Assembly (NCBI RefSeq): GCF_025999095.1 | Contig: NZ_AP024678.1 | Span: 775,527 to 839,526 of the forward strand | Direction: 5' to 3' | Source: Thermosynechococcus sp. | GTDB lineage: Bacteria > Cyanobacteriota > Cyanobacteriia > Thermosynechococcales > Thermosynechococcaceae | Length of the DNA stretch: 64,000 nucleotides | Part shown: piece after piece, positions 10,118 through 18,715 of the stretch | How positions within the stretch are numbered: the first letter of the stretch is position 1 | Layout: every line of letters starts with the position of its first letter | Position numbers and translations under genes: made by a program | Notes under the pieces: model-generated | The model's database searches: none | Seen by the model: only the letters and a program-made list of their open reading frames with translations | What the model was told of the DNA's origin: nothing

Positions 10118-12856
10118 TTAGGGGCTAAAGGAAACGGCAGGCCCGGCAGTGACAATTACCAGTCGCTCCGGATCAATCAGCTCTCGCAGCGCTTGATTGA
10201 CCTCCGCCAAGGTCACCTGCTGCAAGCGATCGCTAAACTGTTGCAATTCCTGCGGCGGTAAACCCACACTGGCATTCCCCAACAACGTCCGTGCCACCAT
10301 ATCCACATTCGCCAACTCCACGATGTAGGCATTGCTGAGGCTACGCTTGGCCGCATCGAGTTCGGCAGCAGTGAATCCGTTGCGGCATGCTTCCCGCAAA
10401 AGTTGCAGTGTCGCTTGAATGGCCTTGGCGGTATCTTCGGGGGCAGTTTGTAACTGAATCATCAACGGTCCGGCCTGACGACTGGCCGTAAAGAAACTGT
10501 AGATACCGTAGGTTAACCCTTGGCGATCGCGAATCTCCGTGCCCAAGCGACTGGCCAGCGTATCGCCGCCGAGGATGTGATTCATCAGCATTGCAGCATA
10601 GAAGCGAGGATCCCGGCGATCGATCCCCGGTGTCCCTAAATAGGTAATGGCTTGGCTTTTACCGGCAATGACCGCATTCCGAAAGAGGGTTTGCGGGGGC
10701 GGCGAAACCGCAGGAAATGTGAGGGAAAGGGGAGCCGTTTGGGGCTGCCAAGCGCCAAAAATGTCGTTGAGGCGCGATCGCACCGCCAGGGGGTCAAAAT
10801 CTCCCACGAGGGTCAAAATCGTGCGATCCGGCCGATAGGCGGCACGATAAAAGTTCAGGAGGTCTTGGCGTTGAATGGCCTGCACCGACTCAGGGGTGGC
10901 AAAGGGATGCAGGGGATGATTGGCTGGGTAGAGGGTTTCCTGTAGAACACGGCGCCCCCAGCGCACGGGATCATCCGCCTCAAGACTCAAGGCCGTCAGG
11001 TAGCGCTGCTGACTGAGTTTGAACTCCGCCTCTGGGAAGGCCGCTTCCTGCAGCACCTCGCCAAGGGTAGCCAAGAGGGTGGGTAGCTCACTGGAGAGGG
11101 CATAGCCTTCGACATCAACCCCGTCGCGAAAGGCACTGAATTCCAGGCTAATGCCGCGATCCTCAAGGGTTTGAGCTAGGGTGAGGGCAGTTTTGGTCCG
11201 GGTACCGTTGAGCAAATTGGCAGCGGTGAGGTTGGCAACCCCCGGCTGCGTGAGTAGATCATAGGCTGTGCCAGCATCAATCCGCCCCGCCAGGGTGACC
11301 GTGGGGGTACTGCGATCCACTAGTAGGAGCACCCGCAAACCATTGTTCAGCGTGAAGGTTTCTACCCCATTGTTTTTGACCTCTGGGGCAGCCTGCGCGC
11401 CTCCTTGGGGTAAATAGGCGGCGATGGTTTGGGGATCCACGGGTTCACCGATTAAATTGTGGGCTGTGGTTTGAACTGCCGGCCGACCCGACAGCTCCAC
11501 ATCGGCAAATTCACTGGGCATAAATTCCCCGACAATCCAGCGATCGCGCCCAAAGTAGGTCTGCACTACCCGTTGCACGTCGGCAGCGGTGACCTTTGCA
11601 ATGGCCGCCAGGTGGCGATCGCTAAAGCGGTAATCGCCCGTGAGGGTTTCATCGTTGGCCAGTTGGCTGGCTTGGGCATCAATATCGCGATTGCGGAGAA
11701 TAAAATTAGCCTTAAGCTGTTGTTTGGCCCGTTGCAATTCACCCAGGCTGAGGGGACGCTCCGCCACTTGCTGCAAAATCTTGCCAATGGTCTGCTCAAT
11801 GGTTTCAAGGGATTGATCGGGGCTGGCGATCGCCCCCATTTCAAACCAGCCCCCCTCTTGCAATGCGGCTACGTAGGAGTAGGCCGAACTGGCTTGACCC
11901 GTTTCCATCACTTCCTGATACAGGTACGAACTGCGGCCGCCACTGAGGAGCATATCCAGGACATCCAAGGCCGCTTGATCCGGATGGGTCATCCCTGGAA
12001 TAGGCACCAAAATCTGTAGTAGCGGCGCACTCCCCGGTTCCCTGAGGCGAATTCGCTGGGCTGAACCGGCCCCAGGCGGCGGCAGCGGCGGCTCGATCAA
12101 AGGTTCTGGCGGCTGGGGAATGACCCCAAAGGTTTTCTTGACCAGCTCCAGTGCCCTCGCCGGACGGACATCGCCAGCAATCACCACCACGGCATTATCG
12201 GGGCGATAGTACTGCTGGTAAAAACTCTTGACTGCCGGTAGCGTCAACTGCTCCACATCACTGGCTGTTCCCCCCACTGGCAAGCCATAGGGATGCTTGG
12301 GATAGAGGGCCGCCATCACCGCACGACTAAGGCGATATTCAGGACTATTTTCATAGCCCTGCAGCTCCGAGATCACCACCCGCTTTTCACTTTCAAGGGC
12401 AGCGGGGGTAATGAGGGTATGGCGCAGGCGATCGGCTTCCAGGATCAGCAGTGGCTCCAATTGGTCAGCACGCACCGTGTGGTGGTAGGCCGTCATGTCG
12501 TAGCTGGTAAAGGCATTGGAAGAACTGCCCAGGGCATAAAATAACTGCCCAAACTGTACCGGTCGGCTTTGGGTCCCCTTAAACATCAGATGCTCTAGCT
12601 GGTGGGCAATCCCGTTTTCTCCCTTCGGTTCATGGCGAGACCCCACGCGATACCACACCTGCAAACTCACAACGGGCGCCGTGGGAATTTCCTTGATGAG
12701 AACGGTTAGGCCATTATCTAAGACCGCTTTGGTTACGCCACTACCGAGTCCTTCTACCATGTGCAGGGGAAAAATCAGAGCCAAACTGGTACTCAAGAGC
12801 ATCAAGCCAACAAATAAGAAGATTCTAACGAATTTTGGAGTTAGCCCTGGGGTCAT
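10118..12856 (-). CDS. M16 (pitrilysin) family metalloprotease, two-domain
   Basis: Zinc peptidase of about 912 residues with an N-terminal signal anchor (FLFVGLMLLSTSLALIFPL). The first half carries the inverted zinc motif HQLEH (HxxEH) in GENGIAHQLEHLMFKG and the third ligand region ESEKRVVISEL. The second half repeats the fold without an HxxEH motif, as in cyanobacterial processing-protease-like M16 pairs fused in one chain. Expected in the periplasm or lumen; the substrate is unknown. The start is placed at the ATG at 12856; the frame is open to 12904. ccdA follows after 4 bp. Confidence 0.9.
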   Translation of the reverse strand: MTPGLTPKFVRIFLFVGLMLLSTSLALIFPLHMVEGLGSGVTKAVLDNGLTVLIKEIPTAPVVSLQVWYRVGSRHEPKGENGIAHQLEHLMFKGTQSRPVQFGQLFYALGSSSNAFTSYDMTAYHHTVRADQLEPLLILEADRLRHTLITPAALESEKRVVISELQGYENSPEYRLSRAVMAALYPKHPYGLPVGGTASDVEQLTLPAVKSFYQQYYRPDNAVVVIAGDVRPARALELVKKTFGVIPQPPEPLIEPPLPPPGAGSAQRIRLREPGSAPLLQILVPIPGMTHPDQAALDVLDMLLSGGRSSYLYQEVMETGQASSAYSYVAALQEGGWFEMGAIASPDQSLETIEQTIGKILQQVAERPLSLGELQRAKQQLKANFILRNRDIDAQASQLANDETLTGDYRFSDRHLAAIAKVTAADVQRVVQTYFGRDRWIVGEFMPSEFADVELSGRPAVQTTAHNLIGEPVDPQTIAAYLPQGGAQAAPEVKNNGVETFTLNNGLRVLLLVDRSTPTVTLAGRIDAGTAYDLLTQPGVANLTAANLLNGTRTKTALTLAQTLEDRGISLEFSAFRDGVDVEGYALSSELPTLLATLGEVLQEAAFPEAEFKLSQQRYLTALSLEADDPVRWGRRVLQETLYPANHPLHPFATPESVQAIQRQDLLNFYRAAYRPDRTILTLVGDFDPLAVRSRLNDIFGAWQPQTAPLSLTFPAVSPPPQTLFRNAVIAGKSQAITYLGTPGIDRRDPRFYAAMLMNHILGGDTLASRLGTEIRDRQGLTYGIYSFFTASRQAGPLMIQLQTAPEDTAKAIQATLQLLREACRNGFTAAELDAAKRSLSNAYIVELANVDMVARTLLGNASVGLPPQELQQFSDRLQQVTLAEVNQALRELIDPERLVIVTAGPAVSFSP

Positions 12857-12995
12857 CGTTTCACTGAATTGCCTTTTTGCCTTGGGGGGCGATCGCGCCC
12901 CCAAGAGTCCTCATCGCCGTCGCAAGACTCGCCAGAACTACCCCTGATGCTGCCGCCATCACGATTGTTGTTTCATCCTTGTTGCCATCCACACC

Positions 12996-13191
12996 ATGGG
13001 ATTGCAGGGATAGACTTCAAACTTGTACCCCTGCCAACTCATTCCCATCACTTTGGAGCTTGGGCAGGTCGGTCTGAAGATGCCGAAGAGAAGTGACCTC
13101 GGTTTGCCTTCGGCACATCTGCACCCAAGGCCGGCCACTCCCTGAGGGCCTTGGCTGGGAATTCCTGATCACCCATCTGCTGGTTGCCCAA
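12996..13191. ncRNA. Candidate structured RNA in the tyrS-protease spacer (strand undecided)
   Basis: The 386-bp spacer 12857-13242 has no convincing ORF but dense complementarity. Hairpin 1: ATGGGA/TCCCAT plus TTG/CAA and CAGGG/CCCTG (12996-13009 with 13029-13048). An outer stem TTGGGCA (13060-13066) with TGCCCAA (13185-13191) encloses hairpin 2, TGCCGAAG/CTTCGGCA (13081-13088, 13108-13115), and hairpin 3, CCAAGGCC/GGCCTTGG (13125-13132, 13147-13154). Nested, perfectly paired arms are unlikely by chance. I do not recognise 6S, RNase P, tmRNA or SRP RNA motifs. It could also be a 5' leader of the protease gene. Confidence 0.45.
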
Positions 13192-13242
13192 AGGTTCTCT
13201 CTACTATCTTGAGTGAATCTTGGCACAGAAGGTGAAAAATGC

Positions 13243-14484
13243 CTAGGGTACAAAGCGCAGGAACTTTTTCTTGCCCACCTGCAGCACTTGGTTGAGGTAG
13301 GGTTCTGGCGCGGTGAGGGTAAAATCCACATCGGTAATTTTCTCACCGTTGAGGCGGACGCCACCCCCTTGGATTTGCCGCCGTGCTTCGCTGCTGCTGG
13401 GGCAGAGCTTGGTGTGACTGAGCACGTAGGTCAGCTTTACGGGAAACTGAAACTCGCCAAGGGAATACTCTGGAATTGATCCCACCTGTGCCGTTTGCCC
13501 TTGGGTGACGATTGCCGCCAGTTCCGCTTGGGTTTGCAGGGCCAGTTCTCGCCCATGGTATTGACTCACCACTTCTAGGGCTAGGGCCTTCTGGCGATCG
13601 CGAGGATTAGTGGGCAAACTGTCCAAAGGCAAATCCGTCAGCAACTCAATGTACTGGTTCACCAAAGCATCGGGAATTTTTTCAAGCTTGGAGTACATAC
13701 TGGCTGCCGACTCCGTGAGCGCCACATAGTTGCCAAGGGACTTGGACATTTTCTGTACCCCATCTGTACCCACTAGGATCGGCATCAGCAGGCCAAATTG
13801 CACTGTTGGTAAGCGAAAGTGACGCTGTAAATCGCGACCGACGGCAATATTGAACTTTTGATCCGTTCCCCCCAATTCCACATCTGCGGCCACCGCCACC
13901 GAATCATAGCCCTGCATCAGCGGATAGAGAAACTCATGGAGAAAAATAGGCGTTTCCTTAGCGTAACGTTCGGCAAATCCCTCCTTGGCCAGCATTTGGC
14001 CCACCGTCATCGTTCCCAAAAGCTCAAGCACTTTGCGCAGGTCCAGTTTGGCAAGCCACTCCGAGTTGTAGCGAATTTCTAAGCGGCCGGGGGTCTCAAA
14101 ATCCAAAATTGGCCTCACCTGTTCAAGGTAGGTTTGCACATTGGCTGCTATCTCTGCAGGGGTAAGTTGTTTGCGCACTTCCGACTTCCCCGTGGGATCG
14201 CCAATTTGAGCCGTAAAGTCACCAATAATCAGCACGGCACAGTGCCCCGCATCCTGAAACTGGCGTAGCTTGCGCAGGACAATGCTATGACCGAGGTGAA
14301 TTTCACTGCCGGTAGGATCAATGCCAAACTTAATTCGGAGCGGGCGCTGCGTTTGCCGCAAATAGGCCCAGAGATTTTCTTCGGGTTTGGCGGAATCAGG
14401 GACATGGGGGAACGTTTCGACAACGCCGCGCTGGAGCCGGGCAATGGTGGCCTCAAGGTCTGAAGACATCATTTGATTGGGCAT
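13243..14484 (-). CDS. tyrS: Tyrosyl-tRNA synthetase
   Basis: Class I aminoacyl-tRNA synthetase for tyrosine. The HIGH-type motif reads HLGHS ([15 protein letters not shown]); the KMSKS loop is exact ([12 protein letters not shown]); the C-terminal S4 RNA-binding domain covers about the last 65 residues ([20 protein letters not shown]). The KMSKS-type loop and 413 residues fit the TyrRS subgroup of cyanobacteria. Start ATG at 14484; ATGs 4-5 codons in are possible alternatives. It is divergent from the penicillin-binding protein gene across 146 bp. Confidence 0.96.
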   Translation of the reverse strand: MPNQMMSSDLEATIARLQRGVVETFPHVPDSAKPEENLWAYLRQTQRPLRIKFGIDPTGSEIHLGHSIVLRKLRQFQDAGHCAVLIIGDFTAQIGDPTGKSEVRKQLTPAEIAANVQTYLEQVRPILDFETPGRLEIRYNSEWLAKLDLRKVLELLGTMTVGQMLAKEGFAERYAKETPIFLHEFLYPLMQGYDSVAVAADVELGGTDQKFNIAVGRDLQRHFRLPTVQFGLLMPILVGTDGVQKMSKSLGNYVALTESAASMYSKLEKIPDALVNQYIELLTDLPLDSLPTNPRDRQKALALEVVSQYHGRELALQTQAELAAIVTQGQTAQVGSIPEYSLGEFQFPVKLTYVLSHTKLCPSSSEARRQIQGGGVRLNGEKITDVDFTLTAPEPYLNQVLQVGKKKFLRFVP

Positions 14485-14630
14485 TTATTGGGGTGAGGAC
14501 ATTTTCTGGTCTAGGATGGCTATGATAGCAATCAATTGCGATCGCGCGGCAATTTTGCCATTCCTGACTTTTAGCTAAATAGAAAATTATATACAAAGCA
14601 AAAAATAATTGGCCTGAGGCAGCGACTGTC

Positions 14631-16562
14631 GTGTCCACCACTACCCTTGGCAAACACCCCTCCCAAACGCGCCCCCAAGATGAAAACTTCTGGCGTGGGG
14701 TACTGCGAATTGCTAACCGCACCTTCCTCGTGGGCATGACCTTTGGGTGTGCGGCTATTGGGGGTGGCCTGTTGGGCCTAGCAATTAGCTTTCGGAATCT
14801 TCCGGATGTGCGATCGCTACGGGGCTATGTCCCCAGTGAAACCACCCACATTTACGATGCCAAGGGCACACTCCTTGTGAGCCTTCACGATGAAGAAAAT
14901 CGCGAAGTCGTTCCCCTCAACGAAATTTCGCCGAATCTGAAGCTGGCTGTGCTGGCGATCGAAGACAGCAGTTTCTACCAGCATCACGGTATTAACCCCA
15001 TTGGTATTGGCCGTGCCTTGATGGTCAACCTCACCTCCGGGCGTACCGTGCAGGGCGGCTCTACCCTGACGATGCAATTGGTCAAAAATCTCTTTTTGTC
15101 TCGCGATCGCTCCATGAGCCGTAAAGTGGCTGAGGCTGTTTTGGCTATGCGCCTCGAGCAGATCTTCAGCAAAGACGAAATTTTGGAGATGTACCTCAAT
15201 CAGGTCTATTGGGGACATAACACCTACGGCGTGCAAACTGCAGCCCAAAGCTACTTCAAAAAAAATGCTGCAGATCTCACGCTTGCCGAAGCCGCCATGA
15301 TGGCTGGGATTATTCAAGCTCCAGAAGCCTATAGCCCCTTTGTGGATTTTGATCTCGCCAAGGAACGGCAGCAATTGGTGCTAGAGCGGCTGGTGGAGTT
15401 GAATTGGATTACCCCCCAAGAGGCTGCGGCCGCTGCCCAAGAACCCATCAAGCTGGGGGAAATTACCTCCTTCCAGCGCAGTCGTAGCCCTTGGATTACC
15501 GATGCTGTGTTGCAGGAGTTGACCCGCCAATTCGGCCGTGAAGCTGTCATTCGTGGTGGCATGCGGGTGCAAAGCAGCCTTGATCTCAAAATACAAAAAA
15601 TGGCGGAAGATGCCATCCGACGGGGGTATGAAAGCCTGCAAGCCAGTGGTGTGCGTGCAGATCAGTTAGCTTTAGCCGCCGTGGATCCGCGTACCCACTA
15701 TGTCAAAGCGCTGGTGGGGGGAGTAGACTACAGCCGCAGTCAATTTAATCGAGCCACCCAAGCCCTGCGCCAGCCAGGGTCTGCTTTTAAGCCCTTTGTC
15801 TATTATGCTGCCTATGCCAGTGGCAAATACACCCCTGATTCAGTCATTAGCGACTCGCCAGTGCAGTACCGGGATGGGGACGGATGGTATGTGCCTCGCA
15901 ACTACGATGGCTCCTTTATGGGTGGCATATCTATGCGCCTGGCCTTGGCCATGTCCCGCAATATTCCCGCGATTGTCCTTGGCCAAGAGGTGGGCATTGA
16001 GCGCGTAATTGAAATTTGCCGTACCCTTGGCATTACCAGTCCAATGTTGCCCGTGGTTTCCCTGCCCTTGGGAGCGGTGGATCTCACCCCCTTGGAAATG
16101 GCCGCTGCCTATGCCACATTCGCCAATAATGGCTGGCAATCTCCCACCACAACGATTATTCAAGTCACCGATAACAACGGTCATTTGCTGCTAGATCACA
16201 CACCGCGCCCCAAACTCGTGCTTGATCCTTGGGCTGCTGCCGCCCTAAACAGCACGATGCAGAGCGTAATCACCAGTGGTACAGGGACAGCAGCCAACAT
16301 TGGCCGGCCTGCTGCAGGCAAAACAGGCACCACTTCTTCTGAGCGGGATATTTGGTTTGTTGGCTATGTGCCGCAACTCTCAGCGGCTGTGTGGGCAGGG
16401 AATGACAACTATGCGCCCTTGGGGCAGGGGGCAACGGGGGGTGGTTTTATGGCACCCATTTGGCGAGATTTCATGGCTCAGGCCCTCAAGGATGTGCCTG
16501 TAGAGGACTTTACCCCGATGTCGAAGTTTCAGCGACCCAAGCCGCAGCGGCAAAAAAATTAA
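14631..16562 (+). CDS. Class A penicillin-binding protein (PBP1A-type)
   Basis: Bifunctional peptidoglycan synthase of 643 residues. A short cytoplasmic tail is followed by one membrane anchor (about 33-55), then a GT51 transglycosylase domain (EDSSFYQHHGINPIGIGRA; GGSTLTMQLVKN; MYLNQVYWGHNTYG), then a transpeptidase domain with SxxK in RQPGSAFKPFVYY, SxN in MSRNIP and KTG in AAGKTGTTSS. All catalytic motifs are present, so both activities should work. It starts at GTG 14631. Acts at the plasma membrane/periplasm interface. Confidence 0.95.
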   Translation: MSTTTLGKHPSQTRPQDENFWRGVLRIANRTFLVGMTFGCAAIGGGLLGLAISFRNLPDVRSLRGYVPSETTHIYDAKGTLLVSLHDEENREVVPLNEISPNLKLAVLAIEDSSFYQHHGINPIGIGRALMVNLTSGRTVQGGSTLTMQLVKNLFLSRDRSMSRKVAEAVLAMRLEQIFSKDEILEMYLNQVYWGHNTYGVQTAAQSYFKKNAADLTLAEAAMMAGIIQAPEAYSPFVDFDLAKERQQLVLERLVELNWITPQEAAAAAQEPIKLGEITSFQRSRSPWITDAVLQELTRQFGREAVIRGGMRVQSSLDLKIQKMAEDAIRRGYESLQASGVRADQLALAAVDPRTHYVKALVGGVDYSRSQFNRATQALRQPGSAFKPFVYYAAYASGKYTPDSVISDSPVQYRDGDGWYVPRNYDGSFMGGISMRLALAMSRNIPAIVLGQEVGIERVIEICRTLGITSPMLPVVSLPLGAVDLTPLEMAAAYATFANNGWQSPTTTIIQVTDNNGHLLLDHTPRPKLVLDPWAAAALNSTMQSVITSGTGTAANIGRPAAGKTGTTSSERDIWFVGYVPQLSAAVWAGNDNYAPLGQGATGGGFMAPIWRDFMAQALKDVPVEDFTPMSKFQRPKPQRQKN

Positions 16563-16696
16563 CTCTGCTGGCGCAATGCCCGATCTCCCCAGAGGGTGAA
16601 GTGGTTCAGGGATTGATCTGGGAGTTGGGGGAGGCCGCTTAGGTTATGGGGGCCGGTTGAGCGTTGCAACTCATTGGCAAAAAGTCCAGTAAAACC

Positions 16697-16714
16697 ATTG
16701 TAATCATTCTCAAT
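16697..16714. promoter_or_regulatory. Candidate Fur box upstream of furA
   Basis: ATTGTAATCATTCTCAAT is an inverted ATTG...CAAT repeat around AATCATT, resembling the three-hexamer Fur box. A second AATGAT/ATCAT cluster follows at about 16731-16756. The site lies 77-94 bp before the proposed furA start, which fits the autoregulation known for cyanobacterial FurA. Binding is inferred. Confidence 0.4.
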
Positions 16715-16790
16715 AAGCTGCACTTGTTGCAAATGATACTTGTTGTCGGCTATCATGCAAACCAATACCGGCAGATCAAGTGAATCTCCT

Positions 16791-17312
16791 ATGCCACTTT
16801 ATACAGCAGCAGCCTTAAAGGCGGAACTGAATGAGAAGGGCTGGCGGTTGACGCCACAGCGAGAAACGATTCTCAATATCTTCCAAAATCTGCCTAAGGG
16901 CAATCACCTGAGTGCTGAAGACCTGCACCATGAGTTGCGCAAACAGGGACACTCCATTAGTTTATCCACTGTTTATCGTACCGTGAAGTTGATGTCACGG
17001 ATGGGTATTCTGCGGGAGTTAGAACTTGCTGAGGGACACAAGCACTACGAGTTAAATACAATGTCCCCGCACCACCATCACCACATGGTGTGTGTGCAAT
17101 GCAACCGCACGACTGAGTTTGATAATGACTCCATTCTCAAGCAGGCCTTGAAGCAAACGGAGAAATATGGTCTGCAGCTGATTGATTGCCAACTGACGAT
17201 CTATACCATTTGTCCAGAGGCGCTGCGGCGCGGTTACCCGGGACTGCCGGAAAACTGGGTCTGTAGTAGCGCGATCGCCCACGGGACGGCACCCCCCTCG
17301 CGGGGTAAATAG
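16791..17312 (+). CDS. fur: Ferric uptake regulator FurA
   Basis: Iron-responsive repressor. The winged helix contains GWRLTPQRETILNIFQ and LSTVYRTVKLM; the metal-binding part has GHKHYE, the PHHHHHMVCVQCN histidine run and the first CxxC (CVQC). Start ATG at 16791 (MPLYTAAALKAELNEKGW), the usual FurA N-terminus; the frame is open back to 16740. The C-terminus is odd: after LIDCQLTIYTICPE, where FurA proteins normally have the second CxxC and end soon after, this reads CPEALRRGYPG and runs on for about 25 residues. That may be a frameshift near 17217-17230 or real divergence. Confidence 0.88.
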   Translation: MPLYTAAALKAELNEKGWRLTPQRETILNIFQNLPKGNHLSAEDLHHELRKQGHSISLSTVYRTVKLMSRMGILRELELAEGHKHYELNTMSPHHHHHMVCVQCNRTTEFDNDSILKQALKQTEKYGLQLIDCQLTIYTICPEALRRGYPGLPENWVCSSAIAHGTAPPSRGK

Positions 17313-17315
17313 AGG

Positions 17316-17650
17316 ATGTTACGGCCTCTGGGGATTGCCCCTGTTTTAATTCTCGGGTTGGGTTTCCCAATGGGCGGGTGGCCTTTGATCAGCCCCCTGT
17401 TTTTGTTGAAGTTGTTCTTGAAGCCAATACCCATTATCCTCAAGTGTTGCTAACAAATACCACCTACAACGTCTTTGTCCGGATAGCCACCACCGCTCCC
17501 CTTGCCCATCTTGACATTCAGCAACCGCCCGGCATTGAGACCGTTTACTGGTTGCCCCAACGCCTCCGCGCTTTTATGGGCGATCGCGCCCTGGGTCAAA
17601 ATATCGCCACGGGTCGCTTGCAGTTTGACCGCAATTCTACTTTTTGCTAA
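17316..17650 (+). pseudogene. Secreted DUF2808-like protein, frameshifted at the signal peptide and short
   Basis: From ATG 17316 (AGAGG just upstream) a signal-peptide-like start reads MLRPLGIAPVLILGLGFPMGG. The matching mature part, VAFDQPPVFVEVVLEANTHYP... to DRNSTFC, continues in another frame from 17378. Adding one G to the GGG at 17376-17378 joins the two into about 111 residues. The body (TYNVFVRI.., IQQPPGIETVYW, AFMGDRALGQ) resembles the first part of DUF2808 secreted proteins, but the usual C-terminal half is absent. It stops two bases before the carboxypeptidase start. Likely exported; role unknown. Confidence 0.5.
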
Positions 17651-17651
17651 C

Positions 17652-18549
17652 GTGACCGCTGTTGCAACATTACCGCCTCCCCTGCAGCCCGGCGATCGCC
17701 TTGCCGTCGCCTTTCCCAGTGGTGTTCTCCGCCAAGGGGAACCTTTTTGGCAGGGGGTGGCCTGTTGGCAAGCCCAGGGCTATGAGGTCATTGTTAATGA
17801 GGCTGACTTTGCAGGCTGGGGCTACCTTGCGGGTTCTGATCAACAGCGGCGCGATCGCCTACGGCACTTATTGCAAGATAATTCTATTAAGGGGATTCTC
17901 TGCGGGCGAGGGGGATTTGGGGCTACTCGTCTGTTGGAGCAGTGGCAGTGGCCTGCAGCCCCACCAAAGTGGCTAATTGGTTTTTCAGATATTACGGCTC
18001 TTCTGTGGAGCTATGCGGCCCAAGGGGTGGCCGGCGTCCATGGTCCAGTCCTCACCACACTGGCACAAGAGCCCCTTTGGAGTCAGCAGCGTCTTTTTGA
18101 TCTCGTGCGGGGCAAGCCCCTAGAGCCCCTATGGGGAAGCGGTTGGGGGGGCGGTGTGGTGCAGGGGCGCCTCTTGGTGGGAAATTTAACGGTGGCCACT
18201 CATTTGCTGGCCACACCTGATTGCCCGCCTTTTGAGCATGTGATCTTGGCCCTAGAGGATGTGGGTGAAGCCCCCTATCGCATTGACCGTATGCTGACGC
18301 AGTGGCGCCGTAGTGGGGCCTTGTCTCAGATTAAGGGGATTGCCCTCGGCCGGTTTAGTTGTTGTGAGGATGCCACCACGCAACCGAATTTTCGGCTGAT
18401 TGAGGTTTTGGCCGATCGCTTGGCGGATTTGGGAATTCCCATTGTTAGTGACTTGCCCTTTGGCCATGAGGGGGTCAATGCTCACATTACCCGTGGGGGT
18501 GGCGGCTGAGCTAGATGGCGATCGCGGTTCTTTGCGGCTATTACTCTGA
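17652..18549 (+). CDS. ldcA: LD-carboxypeptidase (S66 family), frameshifted near the C-terminus
   Basis: Serine peptidase of the muramoyltetrapeptide carboxypeptidase family, which trims the terminal D-Ala of peptidoglycan tetrapeptides. N-terminal LPPPLQPGDRLAVAFPSGVL; the nucleophile region GILCGRGGFGATRLL; then GFSDITALLW and GVHGPVLTTL. As read, the frame ends at 18509 (NAHITRGGGG). Removing one base near 18486 gives NAHLPVGVAAELDGDRGS and a stop at 18547-18549, the expected ending, for about 298 residues. I choose GTG 17652, two bases after the preceding stop; upstream in-frame codons overlap the DUF2808-like frame. Confidence 0.85.
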
Positions 18550-18715
18550 CAAGCTGACGAAGTGTCCAGCTGCGGAGGCATCCTACCCGATGTGCCGCTG
18601 TTAAGAGGGGCCGAAACTAATCGAACCTATAAGCAGAAGCCGATCGCGAGTAAACAATGAAATGAAAACCTGAGTGATAAGATATGGGGGATTCCATCAA
18701 GGCACGTAAAGAGTT

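Noticed and set aside
11459-12019. 186-codon open frame on + strand opposite the M16 protease
   Set aside because: Complete overlap with a well-supported gene and no recognisable domain.
13017-13364. 115-codon minus-strand frame over the tyrS 3' end and spacer
   Set aside because: Half of it overlaps tyrS in another frame; the spacer part is better explained by paired RNA arms.
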